Part shown: piece by piece, positions 9,386 to 22,520 of the stretch
Numbering within the stretch: the first letter of the stretch is position 1
Layout of the letters: every line of letters starts with the position of its first letter
From: Hippasteria phrygiana
Taxonomy: Eukaryota > Echinodermata > Asteroidea > Valvatida > Goniasteridae
Length of the DNA stretch: 64,000 nucleotides
Direction: 5' to 3'
NCBI GenBank assembly: GCA_037893225.1
Contig: JAZGUH010000771.1
Coordinates: 248,001-312,000 of the forward strand
Made by a program: the position numbers and the translations under genes
Notes under the pieces: generated by a model
Databases searched by the model: none
Seen by the model: only the letters and a program-made list of their open reading frames with translations
Told to the model about the DNA's origin: nothing

Positions 9386-12144
9386 AGTGTCACTTTTTTG
9401 TATGTGTTTATGTGTATGTGCTTTTTTGTATTTGTTTACTGGGGATCTCTACTCGACAAGCCTTGCTTTGAAGGGATCCCCATCCACATATTGTATATAC
9501 TTTATTCCTTTGGTTGTTGTTTCCATGTGGAAAATAAAGTGAAGTTAAATTGAATTAAATTAAATCATTTTAACGGCTGTTGTCAGGCTGCTCGGACTAG
9601 TCTAGTGGATAAATTTCCACTTTTCTTGACGACAGCACACCTGGTGCCATCATTTCACAGGATGATCATGGAGGAATGATTGAGACTACTATTAAACTAA
9701 GTGCTAGCTGTGAAGTAATCAATGCAACTGAACATTGCTTCACCCGCCTACGGAAACAAATATGCCTGCCGCACCAATAGAGGAAGGAACACAAGTTTGT
9801 GTGTTCCTTGTGTTCCTTCCTCCATGCCGCACCTGATGACTCCATTGCGGCGCGGCTTTATGCCACTGCATGCCACAATAGTTTGCTTCTTATATAAGAC
9901 TCCTTGCAACTTCATTGAGGCTGGAGTCTAGTCCTATAGTCTGAAAGGAAGAATGGTTTTTATAATTTGTCATTTATCTAGATTTGAATGGTTTGCATCT
10001 ATTTGATTAGCTGTTGGTAAAAAAACGTATCCTTAATTTCATTTTGAATATTGAATGAAATTGTCCCTTTGATCATTCATAAAGCCTTTAAGAAGTATCC
10101 TCTCTTTTATCTTTGAACTTGCAAATTTAGAAAACCGTCGAGGCTTGCGAACACGCACTTCGCCGGAATCATTATCAATTTATTTTCCCGGAAACGATAG
10201 CCAAACGAGGTAAAAAAAAAAAGTATTTGGACTTGCATCGAATTACAAACAGTGAAAGAAAGTGAGGCAGGAACAATACAACCATAATTAAATTGCGTCC
10301 ATGTTTATGATCCCACCGCCACCAATTGCCAAGCAAGGACACATTAAACCATGAAATATGCTCGTTTTCAAGTCAAATTAATTTCTTCTGAATTGGACTT
10401 GGCTTCTTTTGGTCTGGGAATGAATTTTTTACAATTGAATGTTCTTTGTGATTAAATATAAATTAATTTCTAATAATTTAAGGAATTTGTATAATAAGAT
10501 TGGACTCACAAGGGTGATTTTCGATAGAAAACACAAGCAGAGAAGCATTATCCCTTGTATGCTTTCTATTTTATTACTAGGTTCTTATATTTCAAAATCT
10601 GTTTAAATCTTTTTCTATTGATTAAAAAGCTTTTAACGAAAAATTGTAACCACTTTTTTTCATTTTAAATTAAGCCCTAGTTGCAAATACACGTGTAATA
10701 AAGAATTGCCTTTTAATTTTCCAAACTTATTACAGGCCTCATCATTTCTCTTGACCAAAATTTATTGAGGATTCACAGTTTTACCATTTCAAGAAAATAA
10801 CCTATACAAAGAACGAGAAATTCGGCATTGTCAGTGTTAATTCCTCATTTGTTTGTTCCAAATTAATTTCTGTACAGGCAAGTTACAGCGCACGTAGGGC
10901 CTAGCAAAGGACTTTACAAACACACAATGCCTGCATACCCAGCATTACCATTGAAATTGTGTGAAACCGAAGCCTGAAGCAGTCAGTTTGAGAAATATGC
11001 AATCAAGACGTAATGAAATGACGCACGTGACAGATTTTCACAACTTGGCGCCTTTTGGAGAAACAAATCCCCCAGATAGTTCCAATTTTTTTGGCATCGT
11101 TTTGAACAACACCCCCAAAATAAAATGGAACGGACTACATACATTTAGCATGACTGCAAAGGCATTTATTACTAAGCGGTGGAATACAATCTCATCGATA
11201 ATTCCCCTATTATTTTTGTCCCATGGTATCAAATGTTATATGCAGTTTTAGATTGCAGAACAAAATAAATACACTTACGAAAATCTCTGATGTATTTACA
11301 GCTGGGATGGTTGAAATAAATGCATATTAATGATAAGTTGTGGTTAAAGGTTTACATGCGACACAGTCCAACCACAAACAATCTTAAATTTACCCCAACC
11401 TTGCAAACAAAATCCAAACGATAATACAAGGGGCATTGATATACTGAGAATTTTAACAGATAGAATAAAATACAACTGTAACCAGGGGAACAGCTTGAGG
11501 AACAAATGAAGAACACTGTCATTTTCTGTCAAAGCACATGTAAACTTTCAACAACTGTATATATTAACCGCTCTTGCAAATGTCATTAAATCCTACCTAC
11601 CTTTTCACAATTGTCGTTTTTAATCCCATTTGTAAGGGTAATATACTTAATTATTTTCTTTATTAAATTATCATAAACATATCAGTGCAACCCGTTTATA
11701 ATAGTACTTTTAATTTGCTATTCATAAAACATTAAAACATTCATCAAGAGTTGATACAATATCTTACCTTCAACCCAAAAAAATTCGACTTATACATTGA
11801 ATAATATTCAAAAAAATTATACCACTGAAATTCTAAAATATTGTAATGTAAAAGTACCATTTATTGATTTTGTCATATATATTATCTTTGAATAGTTATT
11901 TATAAGAAGAGATTTGTTTTATAATCATGTTTATTGCTATAGTATTGTAACGTCTCTTTGTGAGTCGTTATCAAGAAGTGAAATATGAAGGCGGATGTAG
12001 ACACACAAATACTAGCTGTTTTATTCACACAATTATGTACATCTCAGAGTTATTTACATCTCAAGAGAGGGCGTACTTCAATGACCACGGACGTGGACGG
12101 CCGGACGTGGACGAACGGGACGTGATTGATGTTGGTATACAAAT
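9386..12144. other. Gene-free AT-rich stretch
   Basis: No splice-linked exons or recognisable proteins were found on either strand. At 9780-9830 there is a short inverted repeat (GGAAGGAACACAAGTTTGTG and complement). The longest open frame, at 10961-11251, has no homology I recognise and no splice context. The rest is AT-rich intergenic sequence. Confidence 0.5.
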
Positions 12145-12295
12145 AATGAATGTTTATGAGTGCAACGGTAAGAATAATTTCATGAGGTGACAGATTGAAT
12201 GTTCCATTCCACGAGGCGAAGCCGAGTGGAATGGGACATTCCATCTGTCACCGAATGAAATTATTCTTACCATTGCACGAATGTGAAACATTCAT
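12145..12295. repeat. Foldback palindrome, arms of about 65 bp
   Basis: The sequence from GTAAGAATAATTTCAT to GGAATG is mirrored, around the loop GAGGCGAAGCCGAG, by complementary sequence ending ATGAAATTATTCTTAC. Outside this, GAATGTTTATGAGTGCAA also pairs imperfectly with the right flank. It is a probable foldback MITE similar in design to the one at 2731-2851, with the same GAGGCGAAGC-type loop (there GGCTTCGCTTC). Confidence 0.75.
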
Positions 12296-14119
12296 TTTTT
12301 GTTTTATACAACGCCTGATTAAATCCGACAGATTGCATGCATGGATTTCTTGGTGTAACGTTACAACGTGCCGTTTACCTTCTATCAGTCCCGCATAAAA
12401 CCGCGACAAAAAGTGGTCCAGTTCCGAATCAGTTAAAGCTTTAATTGTTGTTCCTGCGCGTCTTGCAAATTCCTCTAATCATTTGATTGCATATTTCATT
12501 TGTCTCTGTGTTAGCAGCGTCAGCATGCATCGCCTACGAGTTCCAGTATTTCGTCGTCTGTTAGAACAAACCGCGGCAGTTCGGGAAACTCGGCCGCCAT
12601 GCTGTGTGAATGACAGCCCAATTGTAGCGCCACCAATAGTGATCGTGAAATTAGGGAAGTTCTTTTGGTTCTATCAATGCGCACGCACCGTTTGATAGAA
12701 CCATGTGATAGAACGTTTTGGGCGGTGCGGGTTCGCGTCGTGTGCATGTGATGGGTCGAATAATTCAATGCACGTGATCGACGATCCACCAATCGGATGG
12801 CGGGGATTTATTCAGGTGTTGTATAATAGCGAATAACTTTGACACTGTGTGGTCATCTCAGTATAGTGTGTGTGAGCGCACAACTGTAAGGACAACTGTG
12901 CTGTTGACCTAGCATGTCTATACTGTCTGTATGCATAGCTACATATACATGGCTAGCGTAATACCAGGGTCATGACAGAGCATGTGAGAGAACTTTCCCA
13001 TGCCTCGCTAGGTAGGTACGTATAGGGCGAGAATGATTGTCCGAGACCTCGATTTCCACCCCTTATATTAAGAATTGAGAGGGGTGTGAGCGGGGGTGTG
13101 TCAGGTTCTTATCCAATGGGAGCATCGGATCTGCTTGGTTATCAACACGTGACAATGATCATGAATAAGTGATGATGTGCACAAAGTCAATGGGAAAATC
13201 TCTACGGGAGTTTACACACACACTTGTAATGGTGTGTACAAAGTGAATGTGGAGAATATCCGAGAGTGAAAGCATAGACCTGGTAGGTGAAAGTAAGCGG
13301 GTCAGTGTGGGTCACTGATGGGTGCGTTATACGGGGGGACTGTTTCAGTAGGAAAGGGTAGGAGGGAAACTTCCTCGTTACATAGGGTTGTGTACAACAC
13401 TTGTCTGTGGGCGGATAGGAAATATCCACGCAATGTCTATGGGGTAAAACTCGCAGAGGGGGAAAGTAATCTGACCTCTGTGTGCCGTCGCGGGACACGG
13501 TTTATAAGGTAGTGGGTTGGCAGGACAGGGTACGGGTACACTCGCTGAGTGTTTGGGGCACTGTGGAGTCTCATGCACGGGCTAAGGTATGTGAGGGGAA
13601 ACTACATCGACTCCGGGACGAGTGTAGGGGGAAATGGCTAAGTTTCCTCCATGGTTAAACCATTGGGGAAGAAAACTCTTCCTCCATGGTTAAACTAGGG
13701 CAAAGTGTGGGGACTAATTAGTGTAGATCGCTGCATGCGTTCAGTATGCTTGCATTGAACTATAGGTAGGAAAAGGATACTTGGGAAAGGGTAACTCAAA
13801 AAGGGTTGAATGCGGGGACGCAACAGTATAAATAAATCCATCAAAGATAATTTTAAAAAAAGTTAATGGAGATGCTGTATACCCTGCAGATTTTTTAAAA
13901 AACCCGACTAAAATTTGTTGTAAAACAGTGCAAATAAAAGAGAACATATCGTTTGTGTAGCACATGATAAGGACCCACCCCTGAAATATTCCATAAACAT
14001 ACAGGTCAAAATTACTGAATTAGGAGGTTTAGAACACAAGGTAGTTCTCGAACCACATGTCTCGCCTGCTTAAACGTTAATCATGTTTTCTGCACATTTT
14101 GACACATCAATCGGCACAA
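12296..14119. other. Stretch without recognised genes
   Basis: Contains a moderately GC-rich part (about 12500-13750) with many GGGG and GTGTG tracts. A duplicated TTCCTCCATGGTTAAAC unit lies at 13645 and 13679. No exon could be supported on either strand. A short repeat of TTGATAGAACC / TGATAGAAC lies around 12665-12715. Confidence 0.4.
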
Positions 14120-14425
14120 TAGCACGACCAATTTTACAAATCCAGCCTCTTTTACAACTTGACCTGACATGACCTTTGACCTGAGTACTTGACCTTTTAC
14201 CCGACCATCATATAAAGGTTATGATGGTGCGTGCATGACCCAAGTTTCATTCCAATTGGACTTCGTTTTCAAATGAAAAAAGTTGGACAATTCCAGCCTC
14301 TTTTAGAAACTGACAGCAAATGACCTTTGACCTCAGTACTTGACATTTGACACAAGCATCATATAAAGGTTGCAATATTGAATGCATGACCCAAGTTTGA
14401 TTGCAATTGGACTTCAACTTTGCGT
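14120..14425. repeat. Two tandem units of about 150 bp carrying DR1-type TGACCTTTGACCT sites
   Basis: Units begin at about 14135 and 14290 and share CCAGCCTCTTTTA, ATGACCTTTGACCT, AGTACTTGAC, ATCATATAAAGGTT and GCATGACCCAAGTTT. Each contains TGACCTTTGACCT, a perfect direct repeat of the nuclear-receptor half-site with one base spacing (DR1), followed by further TGAC half-sites. Whether these sites are bound is unknown; they may simply be part of a dispersed repeat. Confidence 0.7.
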
Positions 14426-15474
14426 ATAAGACCAATTTGTTGAAACTTCAACCAAAATGACACATACGGACTACGTACAGAAATAGTGATTTTAGTCTCT
14501 TTCTGAACTTCATTCCGGCGAGACAAAAAATTGAAAAAGCATAGGAAATAAAAGTAAAAATGAATGTTTGTCCAAAAAATGCTTGTCCAATACGATTTTT
14601 TTAAAGAGAAATTACAAGTCTATTTCTCAATTGTTAAATTTGTTATTTAAACAGAATAATTCCAATCAAATTATTCGCCTTATTAAAACGCCCCTGTTTC
14701 TCCAGTAATATGGACAATAGAAAATTGGTTATGCATTATGAATTGAAAAAATAATTACATAATTGTTAATACTTTAATGAAAGGTAGTTATTCCAATCAA
14801 ATCATTCCACCATTAATTATCTCTTTATACGTCTAATATAAAATACATGTTTAAAATCCCAATTAATGTTAATTGTATAAATATATATTTTCTTCCACAT
14901 TACCTCATCCAACTGAAAATTTCTCCAATTCAATGTAGATTATTGTTTTCCTAAAAATAAAATGACCAAGTTATTGTCTAAAAACTTACTTGGATTTAAA
15001 ATACAGTATCAATAATGAAATGCCCCGAGAATTCACGCCATCTTACATGCTGTAATTTCGAGAAAACAGCGACTGGATGAATTTTAAAAACACAATCGAT
15101 GGAGAATTCAAATTTAGTAATAAAATGCTCAGCTAAATACTATGGAAGCTTCTTGTGACCAAGATTGTGTGCATTTTTCTTCCAAAAAATTTCTTGCACC
15201 TATTCAACTAAAACTTGTGCGTATCAGTCTTTGTGAATACATTTGCATACGAGTAATACGACATTTGAATTCTACAAATTATAAATCAGTGTGTTGCACA
15301 CAGACACTGTTTTTATAACATTTCTTAAATTACTATTCAGAGCTTTGATAACTCTGATGAAGGCACCATACATACAATTTATTTCAGTCATTATCTTGAA
15401 AATGTGCATAGCAAAGTTAACTGAGACGTTCAAATTTGTGAAAACCTTATGATCACAGCTTTGGTAATAGTTAA

Positions 15475-15932
15475 AGAGCAACTAAAACGCCAATTTTCTT
15501 TTTGACTTTTTGGACTTTTCCAGACAATTTAAATATTCTTTTAACTGATGGAGATTAGTTTGCAGACGAGAGGGATTTTTTTATTTAAAAAAAAAAAGGG
15601 TTGTTATTCTGAACCATTTATCCTGCTTCGCGAAAGCTATTATGTATGTAAATGTATGTAAGTGACCCCGTGACGTGCACGTGTAGAGTTGGTTGATAAT
15701 ACAGCCAAACACTCACTATGCATGTACGTACGTGGAGTTGATGCTGCTGGAAGAGTTTTGGTCGACATAACTCCTCCGATTTCCCATCTAATCGAGTCAA
15801 AGTGGCTCAGAAGAAAAAGGCTCAAAAGCATTTTTTTTGTTTTTCAGAAACTTGTTACATTAGTTTTGGGGAGGCATAAACTATCAGATAAGTCCAAAAA
15901 GTCAAATTTTTTTGGGGCGTTTTAGTTGGTCT
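15475..15932. mobile_element. Kolobok-type MITE with TTAA target duplication
   Basis: Flanked by TTAA on both sides (15471-15474 and 15933-15936). The ends are AGAGCAACTAAAACGCC and its complement GGCGTTTTAGTTGGTCT. The ends and an internal block (AGTTGATGCTGCTGGAAGAG) are shared with the larger element at 29143-30530. No transposase is present. Confidence 0.75.
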
Positions 15933-16131
15933 TTAAAAACCACATTGATTAGTTTAAATCTGAAAGCTTACTGTTTATAAAGATGGTATAGTACCAATCC
16001 TCCTGAGAAATATTTCCGTCGCAAATGCCATCACATTCGAGAAAATTATATCTGAAGACCTCCAAAAATGCTGTGGCTTATTTGAATACAAATTAGCCAA
16101 TATATGAACTTGCACACAATCACTGTTAACC

Positions 16132-16342
16132 CCTTGCGTACGGATGACGCCATATGGCGTAAAAAAAAAAGTGCCACCAGGCCGGATGACGCCACTGGCC
16201 GCCGTTTGTGCAGTTTCAATCCATTCTTGGATTATTGTTTATGTCATGCTTGACTGCACAAACACAATGTAGCGGTTCGCTTGGCTGCCAGAACCGCTGC
16301 AACCCTGACGTCTCCCGTAAAATACCGTGCCCAAGGGGTTAA
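16132..16342. mobile_element. MITE of the TTAACCCCTTG family
   Basis: Begins TTAACCCCTTGCGTACGGAT and ends CCAAGGGGTTAA. Nearly full-length relatives lie at 22304-22520 and 43417-43634, and diverged ones at 24819-26201 and 38180-38402. All carry GGATGACG(C/T)C near the left end and a GGATTATTGTTTATGTCATGCTTG-like middle. It is non-coding. Confidence 0.7.
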
Positions 16343-16995
16343 CCCCTTTTGTCCGGTTGTTACTAATGGGGTGCTGTATGTATGGGATTGTGCAGCCAAG
16401 CATAACAAATAATAGGCAAACAATGGACTAAGTACACAAAATTGCTTAGCATGAAAATGTCTGGCTTAATAAAAACAGGTTACCAGCCAAAAGTCCATGT
16501 AATTTTCATGCTAAGCAAACAACAGCTGAATGCCAGTCAAAAGCAATATTCCACACATGGAAATCTGGTTTGTAATCCAGTTTTTATCAAGGAAGCATTT
16601 GCATGCTAAGCAAATTTTTGTGCTTAACAGCTTTATGAAATTGGCCCCTGATGGTCTTTTTTTTTGTTTAAATGGCAGCTGTGGGCGTCGTCCATGTTCA
16701 ATGGGTTAAAACAGAATGGCTTTTCACTATTTTCTCATTACTCAGTTGTCAGATTTGGCTCAAACTTTCACAGGTTTGTCATTTCATGTACATGCTGAAG
16801 CCCACAAAATATAAACACTGCCTGCAACTGCGTCGTCAGCTCTGCCAATGCTATATCATGTCTTTAAACTTGGGCCAACATGGTAATAGACCGTTTCTCT
16901 GGCTCAATGCAACACAAGCCTCTTCTATTAAAGTTGCGCAGACTTTTTCTGAAACACATTTATTATTTGGATTTTTCTTTAATTAACCCTAACCC
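16343..16995. other. Non-coding repeat-derived sequence
   Basis: The stretch around 16680-16980 matches 24200-24370 (shared CTCAAACTTTCACAG..., CTGCAACTGCGTCGTCAGCTCT, ATATCATGTCTTTAA), and 15935-16120 matches 24001-24190. One older repeat was therefore split here by the MITE at 16132. No gene is seen. Confidence 0.5.
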
Positions 16996-17216
16996 CCTAG
17001 ACCCTTTTTGCTAGGAACCATCCTCAATCCTCCAAAATCCTCCCGGGCTTTAAACACCATTCATTATCAATCCTCCAAAATCCTCCGCTTGAAACACCAT
17101 TCATCCTTAATCCTCCAAAATCCTCTTTTTCTTGAAATACCATTCATCCTTAATCCTCAAAAATCCTCCAAAACTGGAAGGAGGATTTTGGAGGACTGAG
17201 GTGGGTTAGGGTTAAT
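16985..17216. mobile_element. MITE of the TTAACCCTAACC family
   Basis: Begins TTAACCCTAACCCCCTAG and ends GGTTAGGGTTAA. It includes three copies of an AATCCTCCAAAATCCTCC...CCATTCATCCTTA unit. Relatives lie at 23582-23818, 24371-24600 and 44079-44301. It has no coding potential. Confidence 0.6.
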
Positions 17217-19250
17217 GGAGAGCGACCTTTTATTTGCTATGATGTTCTTGAATCACCACTACACAGAGCTGTACAGGTGACTGGATAAGACACTTGTGGA
17301 AAGGCATTTTGCATTCATTGCTGAACTGGATGAGGTTTTTTCTTTTAGATCTAAATGAAACCTGGTTTCAGAGAGACCCATATCTACCCCTTATGTTTCC
17401 TGAGCATGTCCTGCAGTCTCTGCTTACAGTGCTTACTCAAACTAGTGCAGTGCCCGTTCAAAATGTGCCTGTTCGTAACAGACAAATTGCTTGGCTTTCG
17501 TTAAAAAAAGCCACGGGTGTATGTTTTCATGCCACGTCCACGTGTATCACAGCTTTGGAAGCGAGTTTCTTGGGAAGGGCTGGTTTTGTAACACTGATGA
17601 TGCTCATGCGTCTAATTTGCATATTAGATCACGCCCCCATTGCATGCGTAGCAGTCTATACCCGTGGCGGTACAGTGCAGTGCAGTGCCCATTCAAAATG
17701 TGCAGCAGTGCGTGGCGGTATACTGCCACGTTTGCGGGTCTAGGCCTCCGGTTTGCTGTTTTTTTCAGTTTTTTTGAGAACTGCTCATCCAAACAACTTC
17801 AAACTTGACACTGCACATTCTTCGGTCCTGAGCAATACACCTGCCAATTTTCAACTTCATACAGTGCCCGGTTCTGGAGATAATCGAATTACGGACAGAC
17901 ACACATACACACAAACACACAAACAGTTATACTTTCCCAATACGTGCGAGGACAATGCTTTGTGTTTCCTATTGTTCCTTTAATATAACCCAACCCCATA
18001 GACTAAGCACTTACTTCTACGTGCGACTACCGATTTCAACAAAAGACTTGACGTGCGAGGACTGAAAGGTTTCTTTGTATTTCCTTTGTCCTCTTGTCCT
18101 CGGAGATATATACAGAACCTGTACACACAGACAGAGATTCCTGCAATTATAGTAAAAAGATTAATAGTACAAAATGATGCCAACCACGAAGTACTCTCCT
18201 TTTATCACAAGATAACGTTTTTTGCAAGGTGTAGTAATTATAAATACCAACTTTACACAGGTGCAGATCCAGGATATTTTTAAGCAGGGGGTACAGCCAA
18301 AATGGAATATTGTGAGGGGTGACGCCCCCTCGGCAAGGAGCTGTGGGGTTTTATCAGCTGAAACACAAGAAAGAAAAAAAATAAGTAAGTCAAGGCGAGT
18401 AACAATCACATTTTGTTTGTCAGGTGTCTCTGGCCCACTGTGCACTGCAATATAATTCTTTTTTGTTGACCTTATTATATCTTCTAGAATTCTCTGCTAA
18501 AGCACAAAGTTTGATGTATAAACGGAGGCAAAATGCAATTTGAAGTTTACTCTGGCCAATACAAATTTTTCACTTGTGTTTACCCCGCTGTTCTCACAGC
18601 ACTGTCATAAGAATTCTATACCAACCGAGTAATTATAAAAAACCTTAGCTATGTATGCATTTGCTGCAATAATTTGGTGATCCAAGAAGTTCACTAAATG
18701 CAATAAACCTTTTCGACATTCTCAATGCTTTGTGGGTGTGGAGGCCAAACAAACCATGTAATTTATACACAAGCCTATAGCACTGTGAACCAGTGCAAAT
18801 ATTAATTGATTTTATGCTAAATATCTGTTCATGAGTTGAGAGATACTCTTTTCACGGGACATAAGGAAAATAATAACCAGAAAAATCAATTTTAAATGGC
18901 AATAAAAATAAGGAAATATTTGGGGAATCCATCTCAGGTACCAGTTACTGATGAATGCAACTCTCTGGAATTAGAACAGCTAATAATGTCACATTATTAG
19001 CCAATCAGAAGAGGATTTTTGCAACCATGACAACCAACGTGTGACCAATACGACCAATCACGTCCGTTCTAATGCGCTTGCTCTTCTAATGCCAGTAAGG
19101 GCCGATGCTGTTCCCATGGTGCTTTGAGAATATCGGAAAGGTTTATTACTTGCATGACAAAGCAATTTCCATAGGGTAAGCACAGCTATAAAAATGCACC
19201 AAGCTAATGAACCATTCTATATGTTGATTTCTTGTAGAAATAATAATGTG
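17217..19250. other. Stretch without recognised genes
   Basis: The longest open frames (17294-17743 and 17491-17808) overlap in different frames and resemble nothing I know. They span a repeated CAGTGCAGTGCCCATTCAAAATGTGC motif, so I treat them as chance frames. A hAT-like remnant (GGTGCAGATCCAGGATATTTTTAAGCAGGGGG) lies at 18260-18330. The last exon of SLC50A1 may lie in or near this interval but was not found. Confidence 0.4.
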
Positions 19251-19520
19251 AAAGTGCCGTGGCCTAGTGGTTTGGAGCATTGAATTTGTGGTCTGCAAAT
19301 AATTTTGCAAGTTGTGGGTTCGAGCCCAGTCCTGGGTTATAGCACTTCTACACTTAATATGGGAAAAGGCATTATTAATGCCTTGCAGTGGACTAGTTAC
19401 CCATCCCGACCCTATTCATACTGTGAAGAGATCAGATTATCTTGTCTTGTTTCAGTGTGAGGGGCTGGTTCTTCCACACTTTCCTTGTGATGGGCGCCTT
19501 GCATACAAAACAATATGAGA
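19251..19520 (+). repeat. tRNA-derived SINE
   Basis: The head has an A-box-like GTGGCCTAGTGGTTTGGAGC and a B-box GTGGGTTCGAGCCCAGTCC spaced as in a tRNA gene. It is followed by a non-tRNA body (GGGAAAAGGCATTATTAATGCC, GTGGACTAGTTACCCATCCCG). The source tRNA cannot be identified. Confidence 0.6.
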
Positions 19521-19759
19521 TGGAAGGAAGACTCACATTTATTCAGCCTTGACAGCCTTGCCCTTGGAGGGGTAACTCCACAGCAGGTAGAATTGGATGG
19601 ACCCAGACAAGACGCCTGAAAGGGATGGCAGCTATAGGAAAAAGAAATTTAAAACTTGCTTCATAGCAGGGTATAACTATAAGGCTGGGAGAGATGGAGA
19701 GATCCATCCAAGTGTTCATTTAGTAAATGAATTTTTAGTGGCTGTCAGGGATGTATTTG

Positions 19760-19955
19760 AGTCGATCACAAGTCCCTGCAAGTCCATCACAAGCCCTCCA
19801 GTCCTAATCCCAATCACAAGCTATTCAAATGAGCTTTGACAAAGGCATTCCTTTGTCATTGTTCATCCAGTTACCTGTGACCAACTTTATGAAAGGACTT
19901 CTGACTGGGCTTGCGAAAGGACTTGTGAAAGGACTTGCAGGGACTCGAATACAAC
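19760..19955. mobile_element. MITE of the CAGAGTTGTATTCGAG family, partial
   Basis: Contains CACAAGTCC and TGACAAAGGCATTCCTTTGTC blocks and ends GGACTTGCAGGGACTCGAATACAACTCTGG. It matches the complete copy at 61608-61811 in inverse orientation. Confidence 0.6.
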
Positions 19956-21001
19956 TCTGGTGGCTGTCTTTAATTTTTGAAAATCTCCAAAAAGTTTCAG
20001 CAACCAGGTTCTCAAATATGAATTACTTTTTATAAAGCAATTTTTGCACTTTAATATTGGATTTGACTATGAAATTAGTGCTGTAATTTTTGGTCCTATT
20101 TACAACAGTTGTTCCAAAATGACACTTCTGGTATTTTATGAGACTGGTTCCTTCCAGGTAAGTCTTAAGAATTTGTGTAAAAACTTTGTATGTATTTGGC
20201 ATATTTACCCCCTATGCAAAAATACATTCTGAGCCATGTTGTTGTATGGGTCAATCAGTCGAGTGACTGTTTGTGACCCGTTTGAATTCTATGCATAGAA
20301 CTTCATTTTTGACCTGTGATGACTGCTTCAGTATTAAACTAGCTATAAGAACGATTTTAGCAAGCTGTGACCAATTCGAAAGAGTCAAAACCAGTCGACT
20401 GATTTTGACCTGCCATAGTACTCACCACATAAGTAATCTGACCATTGGTGCCTGGTCTGTGTTCAAAGTATAGGCAGGGGAGGTGGTTGGAAATTGTTTG
20501 CTGCCCGCAGCGATGACTTTTAGACAAATGGCACTCGCGGGCTAGAGGGGACTTGATAAAAATAGCTCTCAAAAGTCAATTTGCTCGTTTGATTTTACAA
20601 TACGCGATCTACATAAAAATGAAAAATGACGCAGACTTCTCTCACCACTGAACTTCCTCTTTAAACATAGCGATTTAAGTTCAAGTTTGAAAGAATCAGG
20701 CAGGTTCCTGACCAATAGCAATGGTGATCTATCTTGATGTTTAATTATAATAAAAACTTTTAAACGTCTGAAACCAAGTTCTTCCCGCCTCTTTCCCTGT
20801 GTGTCTCGTCCGAGTGGTGCAGTTGAGTCTGGATCCAAGTCCGCACCAGTAATGAAAGAAAAGTTGATCTGAAGTCCACTTATAAACCCAAAACTGGAAA
20901 AATAGACTCAAGTTTAAACTCCCAACAGTTTACTTGTTAAATGATTTCATAGTCTTATACACAGACTCAGCAAGTTCAGACTAGCCAAGTGCAAGTTCGA
21001 G

Positions 21002-21563
21002 TACAAGACCAGGGCAGTTCCATTTTCGAATAATTTAGTATTCGATAATTCAAAACTGGGTTTGACCGAATATTCGATATGCGCCGATCAAGTTTTTCAC
21101 GCGTCAGCTGCAACTGCATGCCACGGCAGTGAAAAAAGTTGCACGCAAAGCATGCCGGTGTTTCACGTGCAGCGATCGGTATTATGGACCGCCTGATCGA
21201 CATGTTTTGCATGCGTCTGTTGTATCAGGATCGTTACGGGTACGTTCTGAATACCAAATTCCAGCCTGCGCTTTTGCATTAATTATTTTATAAGTGTCAA
21301 GGGTTTTATGGACGGGAACAATAAACCTCCATCCACAAAAAGTTACCGCTAAGAAAAATGTGGCATTTGATACTGCTAATGGTCCTAGCTTTTCTATTAA
21401 AATAGCATCAGAGTCGTATCTGTACGTGCATATATATATTCATTTTCATATTTATTTGTTTTCAAATTTTCGAACCGGCAAAAAGGTATTCGAATATTCG
21501 TTTGATGATCGAATATTAGAATATTAGAATATTAAGTATATTCGGGACAGCCCTATACAAGAC
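21002..21563. mobile_element. hAT-type MITE with 8-bp target duplication TACAAGAC
   Basis: The element body is 21010-21555, with ends CAGGGCAGTTCC and GGGACAGCCCTA and the same 8 bases TACAAGAC on each side. It has internal TTCGAATATTCG runs and a shared core (TTTTTCACGCG/TCAGTGCATGCCACG, GTTTCACGTGCAGCGATCG) with the element at 25649-26101. No transposase is present. Confidence 0.75.
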
Positions 21564-21737
21564 CGTAAACTGGACTTGAGCCTTTCATTTCCCGCATTTT
21601 GGACTCGAGTGGACTGTAAGTCTATTGTTTACTGTTGTGACACAAGACTGGCAATCCGACTCTGCTTCAACACTGCCTTCTCCTATTAATTCATGTCCCC
21701 AGTACCATCCCTGCCCTGACTGCAAATGCAAACTCAC

Positions 21738-21857
21738 TGAAATCACGAGGTCATTGACCGCAATTCCATAGAGCACCCAGAGAACGGAGGTGACAAAGAT
21801 TGCCAGGGCCATGGAGACAGACAGACCGTCACTGGATTGTCTCCTGACAATGTCACC
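21738..21857 (-). CDS. SLC50A1: SLC50A1 exon 5 (SWEET sugar transporter, sixth transmembrane helix)
   Basis: Exactly 40 codons between acceptor GCTAG|G and donor TCA|GTGAGT, phase 0 at both ends. It encodes a loop followed by a hydrophobic helix with LAIFVTSVLWVLYGIAVNDL. This aligns without gaps with human SLC50A1, where the segment reads IATLLTSASWCLYGFRLRDP. The last coding exon, expected to carry the seventh helix and tail, was not found to the left. Confidence 0.9.
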
Positions 21858-22303
21858 CTAGCACGGGAATAAAAACAAGGCATGCTACAGAAACAGCATG
21901 CAAACACAAAAATAAAGTACAGTTCAATGAAATTCTGACCAGCAAAATGGATGGATTATGCAGCTGTGTATTTGGACATATGGGATAGTATTTATTTTAA
22001 CAAAAAATACATACATGCAGTAAGTCAAATTGCCTTTTTACACAATAAACTAATTAGGCACAGCTGCATTGGTGTAATTATGTAAAAGCAATGGGCGTTA
22101 AGTAAACTGGACTGAAAAGAGAGAAAGACAGATCAACTGGTTAAAAACACGTTTTTGGCATTCTGGTACTGGTATCCCCATAGACTTCCCTTTTGGAGCT
22201 GCATTTGCATTTTTTTTTTTTCAATTATAAAAAGAAAATGCATGAAAACTCTGCCTGATGTCAATCCTTTATGGCTGGCAGCAATTTTAAAAGGTAGCCA
22301 TCT

Positions 22304-22520
22304 TAACCCCTTGAAGGCAGATGACGTCTATAGACGTCAAAAAATATTACCACCTGGCCGGATGACAGATATACACGCATTCTCTGCATTTTCAATCCAT
22401 TGTTGGATTATTGTGTATGTTACGCTTGGCTGCACAAGCCTCTTGTGTCCGTTTCGCTTGGCTTCAAAGGCCGGCCCGGCACCCCGGCGCCCCATTATAA
22501 ATAACCGGGATCAAGGGGTT
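22304..22520. mobile_element. MITE of the TTAACCCCTTG family
   Basis: Begins TTAACCCCTTGAAGGCAGAT and ends ATCAAGGGGTTAA, sharing GGATGAC... and TGGATTATTGTGTATGTTACGC with the copy at 16132-16342. It lies between SLC50A1 exons 4 and 5. Confidence 0.7.

Noticed and set aside
10961..11251. 96-codon open frame
   Set aside because: It overlaps another open frame on the opposite strand and resembles no family I know. It is probably chance in AT-rich DNA.
17294..17808. Two overlapping frames of 149 and 105 codons
   Set aside because: They contain an internal repeat (CAGTGCAGTGCCCATTCAAAATGTGC) and lack family features; neither has supporting splice sites.
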